Shown here piece by piece: positions 8,822 through 16,120 of a DNA stretch of 64,000 bases (the first letter of the stretch is position 1; each line of letters begins with the position of its first letter). A program made the translations under genes and the position numbers. Source of the DNA: Physcocola sp002396385 (GTDB taxonomy: Bacteria > Bacteroidota > Bacteroidia > Bacteroidales > Paludibacteraceae); NCBI GenBank assembly GCA_946535435.1, contig CAMNDM010000006.1, positions 65,561 to 129,560 of the forward strand, given 5' to 3'. The notes below the pieces were generated by a model. That model did no database searches, was not told the origin of the DNA, and saw only the letters and a list, made by a program, of their open reading frames with translations.

Positions 8822-8853
8822 CAAATTTGAAAATAATATTCAAATAAAACAAT
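8822..8853 (-). promoter_or_regulatory. Candidate promoter of the trp operon
   Basis: On the minus strand ATTG (8853-8850), a 20-base spacer and CAAATTTG (8829-8822) approximate the Bacteroidota TTTG/TAnnTTTG promoter with one mismatch in each box. A start near 8818 would leave about 16 bases before the leader ATG. Other placements in this AT-rich stretch are possible. Confidence 0.4.
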
Positions 8854-9148
8854 ATTTTATTTACTTTTTGTGCGATTGGTCCGCATGTTTTTTCGTTTTT
8901 CGCATAATTATCTTTTCTGTCAGTAAGGTTCTTCCCTGACTTATGAGAATATGCTCTTCTTGTAAGACTGGAGTCCTTTCTTCTTACAACCTATGTATCT
9001 TTGCCCATCTGCGTGTTGAATGAAAAAGTATCTTGTTTTTTCCTGCTTCTACGTAAATTAATCGTATCTTTATATTGTTATATCTGGAATGAGGAAGAGG
9101 TTTACGGCCGCCTGTAATTCTTTGGTGTACCTTTAGCTCCTTTTGCTT
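8854..9148. other. Intergenic region between divergent trp operon and DUF5131 gene
   Basis: About 295 bases with no credible gene. Apart from the -7 box at 8997-9004 I see no hairpin, repeat or operator that I can support. Confidence 0.6.
8997..9004 (+). promoter_or_regulatory. -7 promoter box for the DUF5131 gene
   Basis: TATCTTTG, an exact TAnnTTTG match followed by GCCC, lies 144 bases before the ATG at 9149. A long untranslated leader would follow, and I see no clear -33 box. Confidence 0.45.
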
Positions 9149-9949
9149 ATGTTGAAATGGGAAATATATGCTGATTGGAATCCTTGGCACGGTTGTACTA
9201 AAATAAGTCCTGGCTGTAAATTCTGTTATGTATATCGCCAAGACGAGATGTACGGGTGTGAGGTGTCGAGTTGTCTGGCTCGCAAAACGGGCAATTTCAA
9301 TCTTCCTGTCAGGAAAAAACGCGATGGAACGTGGAAAATACCTGACGGACGTATCGTGTTTACTTGTTTTACTTCCGATTTCTTGCTTTCCGATGCTGAT
9401 GAGTGGCGGCAAGAATGCTGGCAGATGATGCGTGAGAGAGAGAACCTGTGGTTTTACTTTTTTACCAAGCGAATCGACCGTTTTATGGACTGTCTTCCGA
9501 CCGATTGGGGTGATGGCTATGACAATGTGCTGGTTGGATGTACGGTCGAAAATCAGGATTTGGCCGATTACCGTCTCCCTATTTTCCGACAACTGCCAAT
9601 CAAACACAAAAGCATCATTGTTTCCCCTATGATTGGTCCTGTCGATTTGTCTCCTTATCTCGACGACGGTATAGAGGAGGTTGCGGTAGGTGGCGAATCG
9701 GGTGTGAATGCGCGGCCTTGCCATTTCGAGTGGATATTGGCTGTTCGCGAACAGTGTGTCGCTGCCAACGTCCCTTTCCGTTTCCACCAAACTGGTGCGT
9801 TCTTTGTGAAGGATGGGAAAACTTACCGTGTGAAACGCTGTTTCCAGCTTAGCCAGGCTCATAAAGCCAATATCGATTTCCGAATAGACAAATATATGGT
9901 TCCGGAAACAGTGAAATATGTATGGAAAGACTCCGATTATCACGATTGA
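9149..9949 (+). CDS. DUF5131 family protein (phage Gp37/Gp68-like)
   Basis: 266 residues. The opening NPWHGCTKISPGCKFCY is the hallmark of the DUF5131 family, with Cys at 16, 23 and 26 (CX6CX2C). The later motif TVENQDLADYRLPIFRQLP and the GGESG near residue 190 also belong to it. Members were first noted in phages and are now common in chromosomes. The cysteine cluster suggests a metal or iron-sulfur site, possibly a radical-SAM-like fold, but no reaction is established here. I start at the ATG at 9149 rather than a TTG six bases upstream. The gene is divergent from trp and 70 bases before the next gene. A 319-codon open frame on the opposite strand is a shadow. Confidence 0.85.
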   Translation: MLKWEIYADWNPWHGCTKISPGCKFCYVYRQDEMYGCEVSSCLARKTGNFNLPVRKKRDGTWKIPDGRIVFTCFTSDFLLSDADEWRQECWQMMRERENLWFYFFTKRIDRFMDCLPTDWGDGYDNVLVGCTVENQDLADYRLPIFRQLPIKHKSIIVSPMIGPVDLSPYLDDGIEEVAVGGESGVNARPCHFEWILAVREQCVAANVPFRFHQTGAFFVKDGKTYRVKRCFQLSQAHKANIDFRIDKYMVPETVKYVWKDSDYHD

Positions 9950-10019
9950 GGAGCCCCCCTCGCTGTTGGAACAATAGTCTTTTAAGAATGGTCAACAAAC
10001 ATAAAACATTATATAACGT

Positions 10020-10454
10020 ATGACGAAAGAACAGATTTTTGAAATTATTAATGGTATGAAGCCTCCGGTTATGCATCTGGCAACATCGGAGAACGGACAG
10101 CCTCATGTGCGCGACATTTTGCTCTTCAGTGCCGATGAGAATGGTATCGTCTTCCACACTGGCAAAATGAAGGACTTGTTCAAACAGCTTTTAGCAAACC
10201 CGAAAGCCGAGGTCTGCTTTTCGGCAGGGAAATACCAAGTGCGTGTCGAGGGCGAGTTTGAACTGGTTGATGATGATGACTTCAAACGCGAAATCATCAA
10301 TCATCCGTCCCGTAAATTTGTTAAAGCCTGGGTGGCAGAACAGGGCGAGGCGGCAGTTCTTGACTTTTTGCAGGTTTTCCGTATGAAACATGGCAAAGCC
10401 CATGTCTGGACATTTGAAGATAATTTCAAACCTAAGGAATATGTAATTCTCTGA
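10020..10454 (+). CDS. Pyridoxamine 5'-phosphate oxidase-like flavin-binding protein
   Basis: 144 residues with the split-barrel flavin-binding fold. The pattern HLATSENGQPHVRDI, followed by FHTGKMKDLFKQLLANPKAEVCF and VRVEGEFELV, is typical of small PNPOx-like proteins that bind FMN, F420 or heme and act as oxidoreductases of unknown substrate. It is too short and too divergent to be called PdxH. It lies 70 bases after the DUF5131 gene on the same strand, so read-through is possible, and a bidirectional terminator follows. Confidence 0.85.
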   Translation: MTKEQIFEIINGMKPPVMHLATSENGQPHVRDILLFSADENGIVFHTGKMKDLFKQLLANPKAEVCFSAGKYQVRVEGEFELVDDDDFKREIINHPSRKFVKAWVAEQGEAAVLDFLQVFRMKHGKAHVWTFEDNFKPKEYVIL

Positions 10455-10471
10455 TGGTGGGTGTTTAAACA

Positions 10472-10501
10472 AAAAAAAGCAGGGCTAACCCTGCTTTTTT
10501 T
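10472..10501. terminator. Bidirectional terminator between convergent genes
   Basis: Stem GCAGGG/CCCTGC (10479-10484 with 10489-10494), flanked by seven A on one side and seven T on the other, so it can work on both strands. It serves the gene ending at 10454 and the feo operon. Confidence 0.9.
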
Positions 10502-10670
10502 GTTGACTAGTTTTGTCTGTTGCCTTGTTGTTGCAGCACTGGCAGCCACCTGCTTTGGAGCAGCAACTGCAGGCATCGGCTTGTCCATTCACAAGTCTGA
10601 TAATCTTTCTCGCAATGACGAGGACGACCGCTATGCCTATGATGGCGACAATTATTTCTTGGATTCCCAT
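10485..10670 (-). CDS. FeoB-associated Cys-rich membrane protein
   Basis: 61 residues with one N-terminal transmembrane helix (about residues 4-25), then a cytoplasmic Cys cluster with paired cysteines (CSCC and CQCC) and a Lys-rich tail. It sits 11 bases after feoAB. Small proteins of this kind next to FeoB form a known family thought to assist Fe2+ transport, loosely comparable to FeoC. Its role is inferred from the family and position. The stop codon (TAG on the minus strand, 10487-10485) falls in the loop of the terminator hairpin, so the last codons are part of the terminator stem and A/T tract. Confidence 0.9.
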   Translation of the reverse strand: MGIQEIIVAIIGIAVVLVIARKIIRLVNGQADACSCCSKAGGCQCCNNKATDKTSQQKKQG

Positions 10671-10681
10671 AACGAAACTGT

Positions 10682-13255
10682 TTAATTACCTAAGCCGATG
10701 AGTGTGCCTATTTGGAATATAAGGAACGACATAAGCCATGCCAGCGTGCAGGTGTAGGCCATACTCAATGCGGTCCATTTCCAACTCCCCGCTTCGTTCT
10801 TTATGGCTATGAGGGTCGCTGCGCATGGGAAGTAAAGCAGCACGAATACCAGAAAGGCAAAAGCGCTGAGTGGTGTGTATGCGTGTGTGCCGTCTGGCTT
10901 TAGCTCGTCGTTCATCTTTCTCGACATCTTTTGTACAGCGGCTTCGTCTCCGTCTTCAATTCCACTTTCGGTGTCGCCTGTGTACAACACGTTCATTGTG
11001 CTTACTACCACCTCTTTCGCAACCGAACCTGCCAGAAGCGAAACGCCCATCTGCCATGTAAATCCAAGCGGACGGACTACCGGCTCAATAGCTTGCCCTA
11101 TCTGGCCTATGTATGAGTTCTCTTTCTGGCGGACCGATGCCTCCTCTAATGGGGTTATGCCGTTAGCGTTGGGGGTATTATAGGCTTCTGTCATGTTGGC
11201 TTTCATCTCGTCGAGCTGCTTGTCGCGTGGAAAGTATTCCAAAAACCAAACTGCGATAGAGGCAATCAGAATTATACCTCCCATTTTTTTCAGGTACTCT
11301 TTTGTCTTGTCCCATACGTGCGCTAACACCGACTGCCAGGTTGGCATTCTGTAAGGGGGCAGTTCCAAAACAAATGGAGCTTCGTCTTCCTTGAAGAAGT
11401 AGCGGAACACACGTGCAAAGACGAATGCCATGAAAACTCCGATAAAGTAGAGTGTGAACATGGCGAGTGCTGGATGTTCGGGGAAGAATGCAACCGCAAA
11501 AAGTGTATAGATGGGGATGCGTGCGCTACAACTCATAAACGGAAGTACCATGATGGTTATGATGCGGCTTTTACGGCTTTCTATAATGCGGGTGCCCATA
11601 ATGGCAGGCACGTTGCAACCGAACCCCATGATTAACGGTATAAACGATTTTCCATGCAACCCCATTTTGTGCATCACCTTGTCCATTATGAAAGCTGCGC
11701 GGGCCATATAGCCCGAGTCTTCCATAAACGAGATGAACGTGTAGAGGATGAGGATGTTTGGTAGAAAGACGACAACGCCTCCAACTCCGCCTATTATGCC
11801 GTCAACTACAAGGTCTTTGAGCATGCCGTCTGGCATTGCCGACGAAACTCCGTCTTTGAGTATGCCGACCAGGTTGTCTATCCATCCCATAGGGTATTCG
11901 CCTAGCGAGAAGGTACACCAGAACATGAACCCGATAAACAAAAGGAAAATAGGGTAGCCCCAATACTTGTCGGTGACGAACCGGTCCAGCATTTTGGTCA
12001 GTTTTCTTCCATCTTCTTTCGCATGCTCGAACGTTTCTCCAAGGGCGCCGGCTATGAATCCGTAGCGTGCGTTCGTAACGGCCGATTCGGCATCTTCATT
12101 CAGTTCTGTGGCAATGCGCTTTTGTTCTTCTTTCTGTATCTTGAATATCTCGGTGGCATTCTCCATTCCAGATACCAGTTTCTCTACCTCTTTGTCTCCT
12201 TCTATCAGTTTGATGGCGAGGAAACGGGTGGAATAACGGGCTCTGATGTTTTGGTTCTTTTTCAATTCGGCCTGGAGCCTGTTCTCGGCAGCCTCTATCA
12301 CTGGGCCGTGGTTGATGTGGATGTGGTGTGCCACGTTAAACACAGGTGTGTGCTCTATGTCGTCTCCCTCTTTGTGCTTTTCGGGGTTGTTTTCGAATTC
12401 CTTTAAAAATTTCTCTTTGTCTATTCCTCCTTCTTCGTTGAAGTAGTAGCTTCCTTCGAAGATGTTGATGATCATGTGGAACAGCAGGTCTATTCCTTTG
12501 CCGCTGCGCCCTATGGTCGGAACAAACGGAACACCTAGCAGTAGCCCGAGTTTCTCGTGGTCGAGTGTGTCTCCTTTCTGCTTTAATTCATCGTACATGT
12601 TCAGTGCTACGACCATTGGCAGGTTCATGTCGATGAGTTGGGTGGTCAGATACAGGTTCCGTTCTAGGTTCGAGGCATCAACTACGTTCAATATCACGTC
12701 TGGCGTATTGTCAACCAGATTTCTTCTTACGTAAATCTCTTCTGGAGAATAGGAGTCGAGCGAATAGGTGCCGGGCAGATCTACCAAAGTGAAATGGTAG
12801 CCTTGGAATTCAAAGCGACCCTCTTTGGCTTCTACGGTAACACCGCTGTAGTTGCCGACGTGCTCGGTAGAGTGGGAGATGATGTTGAAAAGGCTGGTCT
12901 TTCCGCAGTTCGGATTGCCTACTAAGGCAACTTTTATTTCTTTTTCCCTTCGGGTTATCTCCTTCCTCTTTTCTTCTTCAATGTCGATGGTGCCGACGAA
13001 GGCCTTGTCCTTGAAACTGGCCTCAAACTCTTCTTGCGACAGCACTTCTATCATTGAACTCTCGCTACGGCGTAGCGATATGTTGTAGTCCATTATGTGG
13101 TATTCTACGGGGTCTTGAAGTGGAGCGTTGTGTATGGCTTGCACTTCTGCACCTCTGACGAATCCCATTTCAATTATCCTTTTTCTGAAACCTCCGTTTC
13201 CGTATACTTTCAGGATGACCGCTTTCTCTCCGGTCTTTAAATCCGATAACCTCAT
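10682..13255 (-). CDS. feoB: Ferrous iron transporter, FeoA-FeoB fusion
   Basis: 857 residues. Residues 1-75 are a FeoA SH3-like domain, and the rest is FeoB, the GTP-dependent inner-membrane Fe2+ importer. G-protein motifs are GNPNCGKT at 113-120, DLPG at 159-162 and NMYD at 219-222. The membrane part carries two gate regions (for example GFGCNVPAIMGTRI and LPFMSCSARIPIYTLF), whose Cys residues may contact iron. FeoA-FeoB fusions are common in Bacteroidota. It is followed by the Cys-rich partner gene. A -7 box precedes the ATG. I looked for a Fur box upstream and found nothing convincing. Confidence 0.97.
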   Translation of the reverse strand: MRLSDLKTGEKAVILKVYGNGGFRKRIIEMGFVRGAEVQAIHNAPLQDPVEYHIMDYNISLRRSESSMIEVLSQEEFEASFKDKAFVGTIDIEEEKRKEITRREKEIKVALVGNPNCGKTSLFNIISHSTEHVGNYSGVTVEAKEGRFEFQGYHFTLVDLPGTYSLDSYSPEEIYVRRNLVDNTPDVILNVVDASNLERNLYLTTQLIDMNLPMVVALNMYDELKQKGDTLDHEKLGLLLGVPFVPTIGRSGKGIDLLFHMIINIFEGSYYFNEEGGIDKEKFLKEFENNPEKHKEGDDIEHTPVFNVAHHIHINHGPVIEAAENRLQAELKKNQNIRARYSTRFLAIKLIEGDKEVEKLVSGMENATEIFKIQKEEQKRIATELNEDAESAVTNARYGFIAGALGETFEHAKEDGRKLTKMLDRFVTDKYWGYPIFLLFIGFMFWCTFSLGEYPMGWIDNLVGILKDGVSSAMPDGMLKDLVVDGIIGGVGGVVVFLPNILILYTFISFMEDSGYMARAAFIMDKVMHKMGLHGKSFIPLIMGFGCNVPAIMGTRIIESRKSRIITIMVLPFMSCSARIPIYTLFAVAFFPEHPALAMFTLYFIGVFMAFVFARVFRYFFKEDEAPFVLELPPYRMPTWQSVLAHVWDKTKEYLKKMGGIILIASIAVWFLEYFPRDKQLDEMKANMTEAYNTPNANGITPLEEASVRQKENSYIGQIGQAIEPVVRPLGFTWQMGVSLLAGSVAKEVVVSTMNVLYTGDTESGIEDGDEAAVQKMSRKMNDELKPDGTHAYTPLSAFAFLVFVLLYFPCAATLIAIKNEAGSWKWTALSMAYTCTLAWLMSFLIFQIGTLIGLGN

Positions 13256-13280
13256 TTGTAGTCCCTTTGTTTTTTCAATG

Positions 13281-13288
13281 CAAAATTA
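13281..13288 (-). promoter_or_regulatory. -7 promoter box for feoAB
   Basis: TAATTTTG on the minus strand is an exact TAnnTTTG match 25 bases before the ATG. A TTTG lies 14 bases further upstream, closer than the usual 19-23. Confidence 0.5.
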
Positions 13289-13396
13289 CATCTAATTATT
13301 TGCAAATGAGTTGCGGAAGGATTGCTGATTAGAATGATTATAAATAATATAAATATAAGTATACTGTGCGTCAGTGTTTTGGCTGAGTAATTTAGA

Positions 13397-13433
13397 ATAA
13401 AAAAAGACCACTTGGCAAAGCCAGGTGGTCTTT
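13397..13433 (-). terminator. Terminator of fabH
   Basis: A 14-bp stem with one G-U pair (13403-13416 with 13420-13433) and a 3-base loop is followed on the minus strand by a run of T. It begins 19 bases after the fabH stop. Confidence 0.9.
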
Positions 13434-13452
13434 CAATATGCAGTGTGTTTGA

Positions 13453-14460
13453 TTATTTCTGGGTATCGTAGGCCCAATTAATATAGATGGAGCCGAAAGT
13501 GAAGCCGGCACCGAAAGTGGCGCAGACAATCTTATCGCCTTTCTTCAACTGGCCTGAGTTCTGCATTTCCCACAGGCAGATAGGAATGGTGGCAGAAGAG
13601 GTGTTACCGTATTTTTCGATATTTACGTAAATATTTTCGGTCGGTATTTCTACACGTTGTCCAACTGCCTCAATAATTCGGAGGTTGGCCTGGTGAGGGA
13701 TAAACCATCTGACGTCTTCGCCTTTCAGATTGTTACGCTCCATTATTTCGCCAGTGGTCTTGCTCATATTGGTAACAGCATGCTTGAACACGATTTTGCC
13801 TTCTTGGTAAACAAAGTGCTCGTGTGCGTCAACTGTCTCGTGAGAAGCGGCTTTGGCAGAGCCTCCGGCTTTCATTTGGAGGTAAGGAACACCACAACCG
13901 TCGGTGCGCATTTCGCTATCAATAAGTCCGAAGCCTTCTTCATTTGGTTCGATGAGGGCTGCGCCTGCGCCATCGCCAAACAGAGGACAAGTGGCACGGT
14001 CGGTGTAATCGACCATATACGACATCTTCTCGGTCGACACTACCAGCACTTTCTTCTTGCGTGAGCTCTCTATGAAGTTCGAGGCTATGGTATATGCGGT
14101 AAGGAAGCCGGCACATGCGGCCTGTATGTCGAAACAGAGGGCGTTCTTAATGCCGCAGTTTTCGGCGATGATGGCTGCTGTTGCAGGGAAAATGTGGTCA
14201 GGTGTGCTGGTCGCGCAAATGACAACCTCAATTTCTTCAGGTTTGGTTTTGGTTCTTTCGAAAAGGTTCTCTACCGCCTTTGTCCCCATATATGAGGCCG
14301 GACGGTTCACATCTTTTTCTATTCTTCTCTCCTTGATTCCTACGCGTGTCGTAATCCACTCGTCGTTTGTGTCGACCATGCGGCTTAACTCATCGTTTGT
14401 CAACACGTAGTCTGGCAGGTATGCGCCAACGCCTGTGATGGCAGCGTGTATTTTTCCCAT
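13453..14460 (-). CDS. fabH: Beta-ketoacyl-ACP synthase III
   Basis: 335 residues. KAS III starts fatty acid synthesis by condensing acetyl-CoA with malonyl-ACP. The catalytic triad is visible: Cys116 in QAACAGFL, His256 in PHQANLRI and Asn286 in YGNTSSA. The ACP-contacting Arg is probably in the HQANLRI segment. It follows rpmF and the DUF177 gene, the arrangement seen in many bacteria where rpmF, plsX and fabH cluster, but plsX is absent here. A terminator and a perfect -7 box separate it from rpmF, so it is probably transcribed on its own. Confidence 0.97.
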   Translation of the reverse strand: MGKIHAAITGVGAYLPDYVLTNDELSRMVDTNDEWITTRVGIKERRIEKDVNRPASYMGTKAVENLFERTKTKPEEIEVVICATSTPDHIFPATAAIIAENCGIKNALCFDIQAACAGFLTAYTIASNFIESSRKKKVLVVSTEKMSYMVDYTDRATCPLFGDGAGAALIEPNEEGFGLIDSEMRTDGCGVPYLQMKAGGSAKAASHETVDAHEHFVYQEGKIVFKHAVTNMSKTTGEIMERNNLKGEDVRWFIPHQANLRIIEAVGQRVEIPTENIYVNIEKYGNTSSATIPICLWEMQNSGQLKKGDKIVCATFGAGFTFGSIYINWAYDTQK

Positions 14461-14489
14461 GTTTTTTTATTTCTTGTATGACTTTAGCA

Positions 14490-14497
14490 CAAATATA
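14490..14497 (-). promoter_or_regulatory. -7 promoter box for fabH
   Basis: TATATTTG on the minus strand is an exact TAnnTTTG match 29 bases before the fabH ATG. It lies just after the rpmF terminator. Confidence 0.55.
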
Positions 14498-14502
14498 CGA
14501 AA

Positions 14503-14538
14503 AAAAGCAAGCCCTAAATTATCTTTTAGGGCTTTGCT
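14503..14538 (-). terminator. Terminator of rpmF
   Basis: Arms 14506-14518 and 14525-14538 pair with one bulged base around a 6-base loop. On the minus strand a T run follows (complement of 14500-14506). Confidence 0.85.
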
Positions 14539-14577
14539 GTTTTTTTGTCATCTTGCATAGCAAGTTTTTTCAAAAAC

Positions 14578-14781
14578 TTATTCAGCGGCAGAAACTTCTT
14601 CTTCCTGCTCCATCTTGATTGCAACTACACCACGGTAGTAACCGCATTCGCCGCAAACCTTGTGGTAAACATAAAGAGCACCGCAGTTAGGGCATACTGC
14701 CAATGTAGGAGCAACTGCCTTATAGTGGGTTCTTCTCTTTGCTGATCTAGTCTTTGACTGTCTTCTCTTAGGATGTGCCAT
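14578..14781 (-). CDS. rpmF: Ribosomal protein bL32
   Basis: 67 residues of the large-subunit protein L32. The N terminus MAHPKRRQSKTR is the family signature, and the two CXXC pairs (CPNCG and CGECG) are those of the zinc-binding form. The tail is acidic. It starts 27 bases after the DUF177 gene, its usual partner in many phyla, and ends at its own terminator. Confidence 0.98.
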   Translation of the reverse strand: MAHPKRRQSKTRSAKRRTHYKAVAPTLAVCPNCGALYVYHKVCGECGYYRGVVAIKMEQEEEVSAAE

Positions 14782-14808
14782 GATTTTATAACCTTTAAAA
14801 TGTTTATT

Positions 14809-15348
14809 CTATTTTTTAATTTTTTTAAGGACGTCCCAGCGTGGGTCGGTTGGCTTCTCGGTTTGCCCGCCTTCATGTGCCGGATCTTCTTCTCCGCCTA
14901 CCACTATCGATGCGAATTTTGCGGCCATTTCTTGGTTGCAAAGCCCGTCGGGGTGCACGTGTCTTAACGGAATTGCCAGCGCAATGAACTCATATATGTT
15001 CCATTGCACGTCTATTCCCTTCTCAGACTCGGGCAGGAAGATGGTGTCTTCGTCCTCAGTCTCTTGTTCTTCTCCGAATCGGACAATGAGTTTCCCTTCC
15101 GTGGAGATGGGTTGCTCCATGTCGTCGAGACAGCGGTCACATGGTATGTATACCATGCCGTCGATGCTGAAATGCAAGGCAAAAGAACTTGAATCTTTGC
15201 GGCAAGTTAGCTTGACACTCGCCTTGCCGCGCTTGATTTCCGCATCTTCGAGACTCTCAAAAAACTCATCTCCAATCTCGTACGAGTAACTGTTGACCTG
15301 CGTTTGTTCCTCGCTTAATGGAATAAAGTATTTGCTTTCTGTCCCCAT
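14809..15348 (-). CDS. YceD/DUF177 family protein
   Basis: 179 residues. The central CDRCLDDME pattern and position directly upstream of rpmF identify the DUF177 (YceD) family, which is linked to 23S rRNA or ribosome accumulation in bacteria and plants. A charged C-terminal region follows. I start at the ATG at 15348 (MGTESKYF) rather than a TTG seven codons upstream, because the upstream codons overlap the -7 box at 15367-15374. Confidence 0.88.
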   Translation of the reverse strand: MGTESKYFIPLSEEQTQVNSYSYEIGDEFFESLEDAEIKRGKASVKLTCRKDSSSFALHFSIDGMVYIPCDRCLDDMEQPISTEGKLIVRFGEEQETEDEDTIFLPESEKGIDVQWNIYEFIALAIPLRHVHPDGLCNQEMAAKFASIVVGGEEDPAHEGGQTEKPTDPRWDVLKKIKK

Positions 15349-15366
15349 AGATTGTGAAAAACTTTG

Positions 15367-15374
15367 CAAAAGTA
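15367..15374 (-). promoter_or_regulatory. -7 promoter box for the DUF177-rpmF unit
   Basis: TACTTTTG on the minus strand is an exact TAnnTTTG match 18 bases before the ATG at 15348. Confidence 0.55.
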
Positions 15375-15420
15375 TAAAAATTAGAGATATATTGTTAATA
15401 ATTTCTCCGTTTTTTTGTTG

Positions 15421-15909
15421 TCAAATTCCTAATGCTTCTTTTATAATGCTCTTTAGGGTTTCGTATTCTAGGTATCCGCTTTTTATTGAGAGTTTTCCGT
15501 TCTGGGGGTTGACAAACAGCAGTGTCGGTATGCTGTTGAAGCCGAATATGCTTGCCGTTTCCCTGTTCTTCTCTACGTCTATTTTGTAAAAGTCGATTTT
15601 CCCCTTGTATTCTTGAGCCAGCCGGGCCAGGTTGGGCGACAGCTTTTTGCAGGGGCCGCACCATGTTGCGTAAAAGTCTACCACAATGGGCCTCCCACTG
15701 GCGAAATTCCAGTGTCGGCCGTCTGGCTGTGGCGTGCCCACTAATGCCGCAAACTGTTTGTTGTCTATTTCCAATATGGTTGCCGTGTTGGTGGTGTCGA
15801 CGGCTGTTGTCGATTTGGCTGACTCGTCGGTTAGTCGGCCCGTTTTTTGCGAGCAGGCGCTTAACAGTAGCATGCCTACCGTGAATGTGAGTGTAAGAGA
15901 TGCCTTCAT
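15421..15909 (-). CDS. Thioredoxin-fold lipoprotein
   Basis: 162 residues. A lipoprotein signal ends at LLSAC with Cys19 as the lipid site. The thioredoxin domain carries the active-site pair WCGPC at 83-87 and the cis-Pro region NSIPTLLF. It is therefore a membrane-anchored disulfide oxidoreductase facing the periplasm. Its partner is not shown by the context: it is last in a row behind a surface lipoprotein, priA and a 62-residue unknown gene, from which it is 12 bases away. Confidence 0.92.
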   Translation of the reverse strand: MKASLTLTFTVGMLLLSACSQKTGRLTDESAKSTTAVDTTNTATILEIDNKQFAALVGTPQPDGRHWNFASGRPIVVDFYATWCGPCKKLSPNLARLAQEYKGKIDFYKIDVEKNRETASIFGFNSIPTLLFVNPQNGKLSIKSGYLEYETLKSIIKEALGI

Positions 15910-15921
15910 ATCAATTGCTTG

Positions 15922-16110
15922 TTATTTTTGTTCTTGCCTCCCTTTGTTAACCTCTTCTTCCATTTCTTTAGGCTTGTCGTTGTCCTTTTCCTTAATCAGG
16001 TCAAGGTCCGAGCCTTCGGCTGTAGGTGGAACGGTGAAGTAGTCGGAGAATTGTGCCGTCCGTCCGTCTTCCTCGTCAAAATTGTTTTTCTTTTGATAAA
16101 ATAGTCCCAT
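15922..16110 (-). CDS. Hypothetical protein, 62 residues
   Basis: I do not recognise this protein. It begins MGLFYQKKNNFDEED and continues as a very charged, probably disordered chain rich in Glu, Asp and Lys. It has no signal peptide, membrane segment or Cys. Support for it being real comes from tight packing: 10 bases after priA, 12 bases before the thioredoxin gene, on the same strand and with an ATG start. It may couple translation between them. Confidence 0.6.
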   Translation of the reverse strand: MGLFYQKKNNFDEEDGRTAQFSDYFTVPPTAEGSDLDLIKEKDNDKPKEMEEEVNKGRQEQK

Positions 16111-16120
16111 GTTTTTTCGT

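Noticed and set aside
8984..9943. 319-codon open frame on the minus strand
   Set aside because: It lies exactly opposite the DUF5131 gene, whose family motifs are clear, and the antisense peptide has no recognisable features.
13256..13452. Possible Fur box upstream of feoAB
   Set aside because: The AT-rich run near 13330-13360 resembles a Fur site only by base composition and does not match the palindromic consensus.
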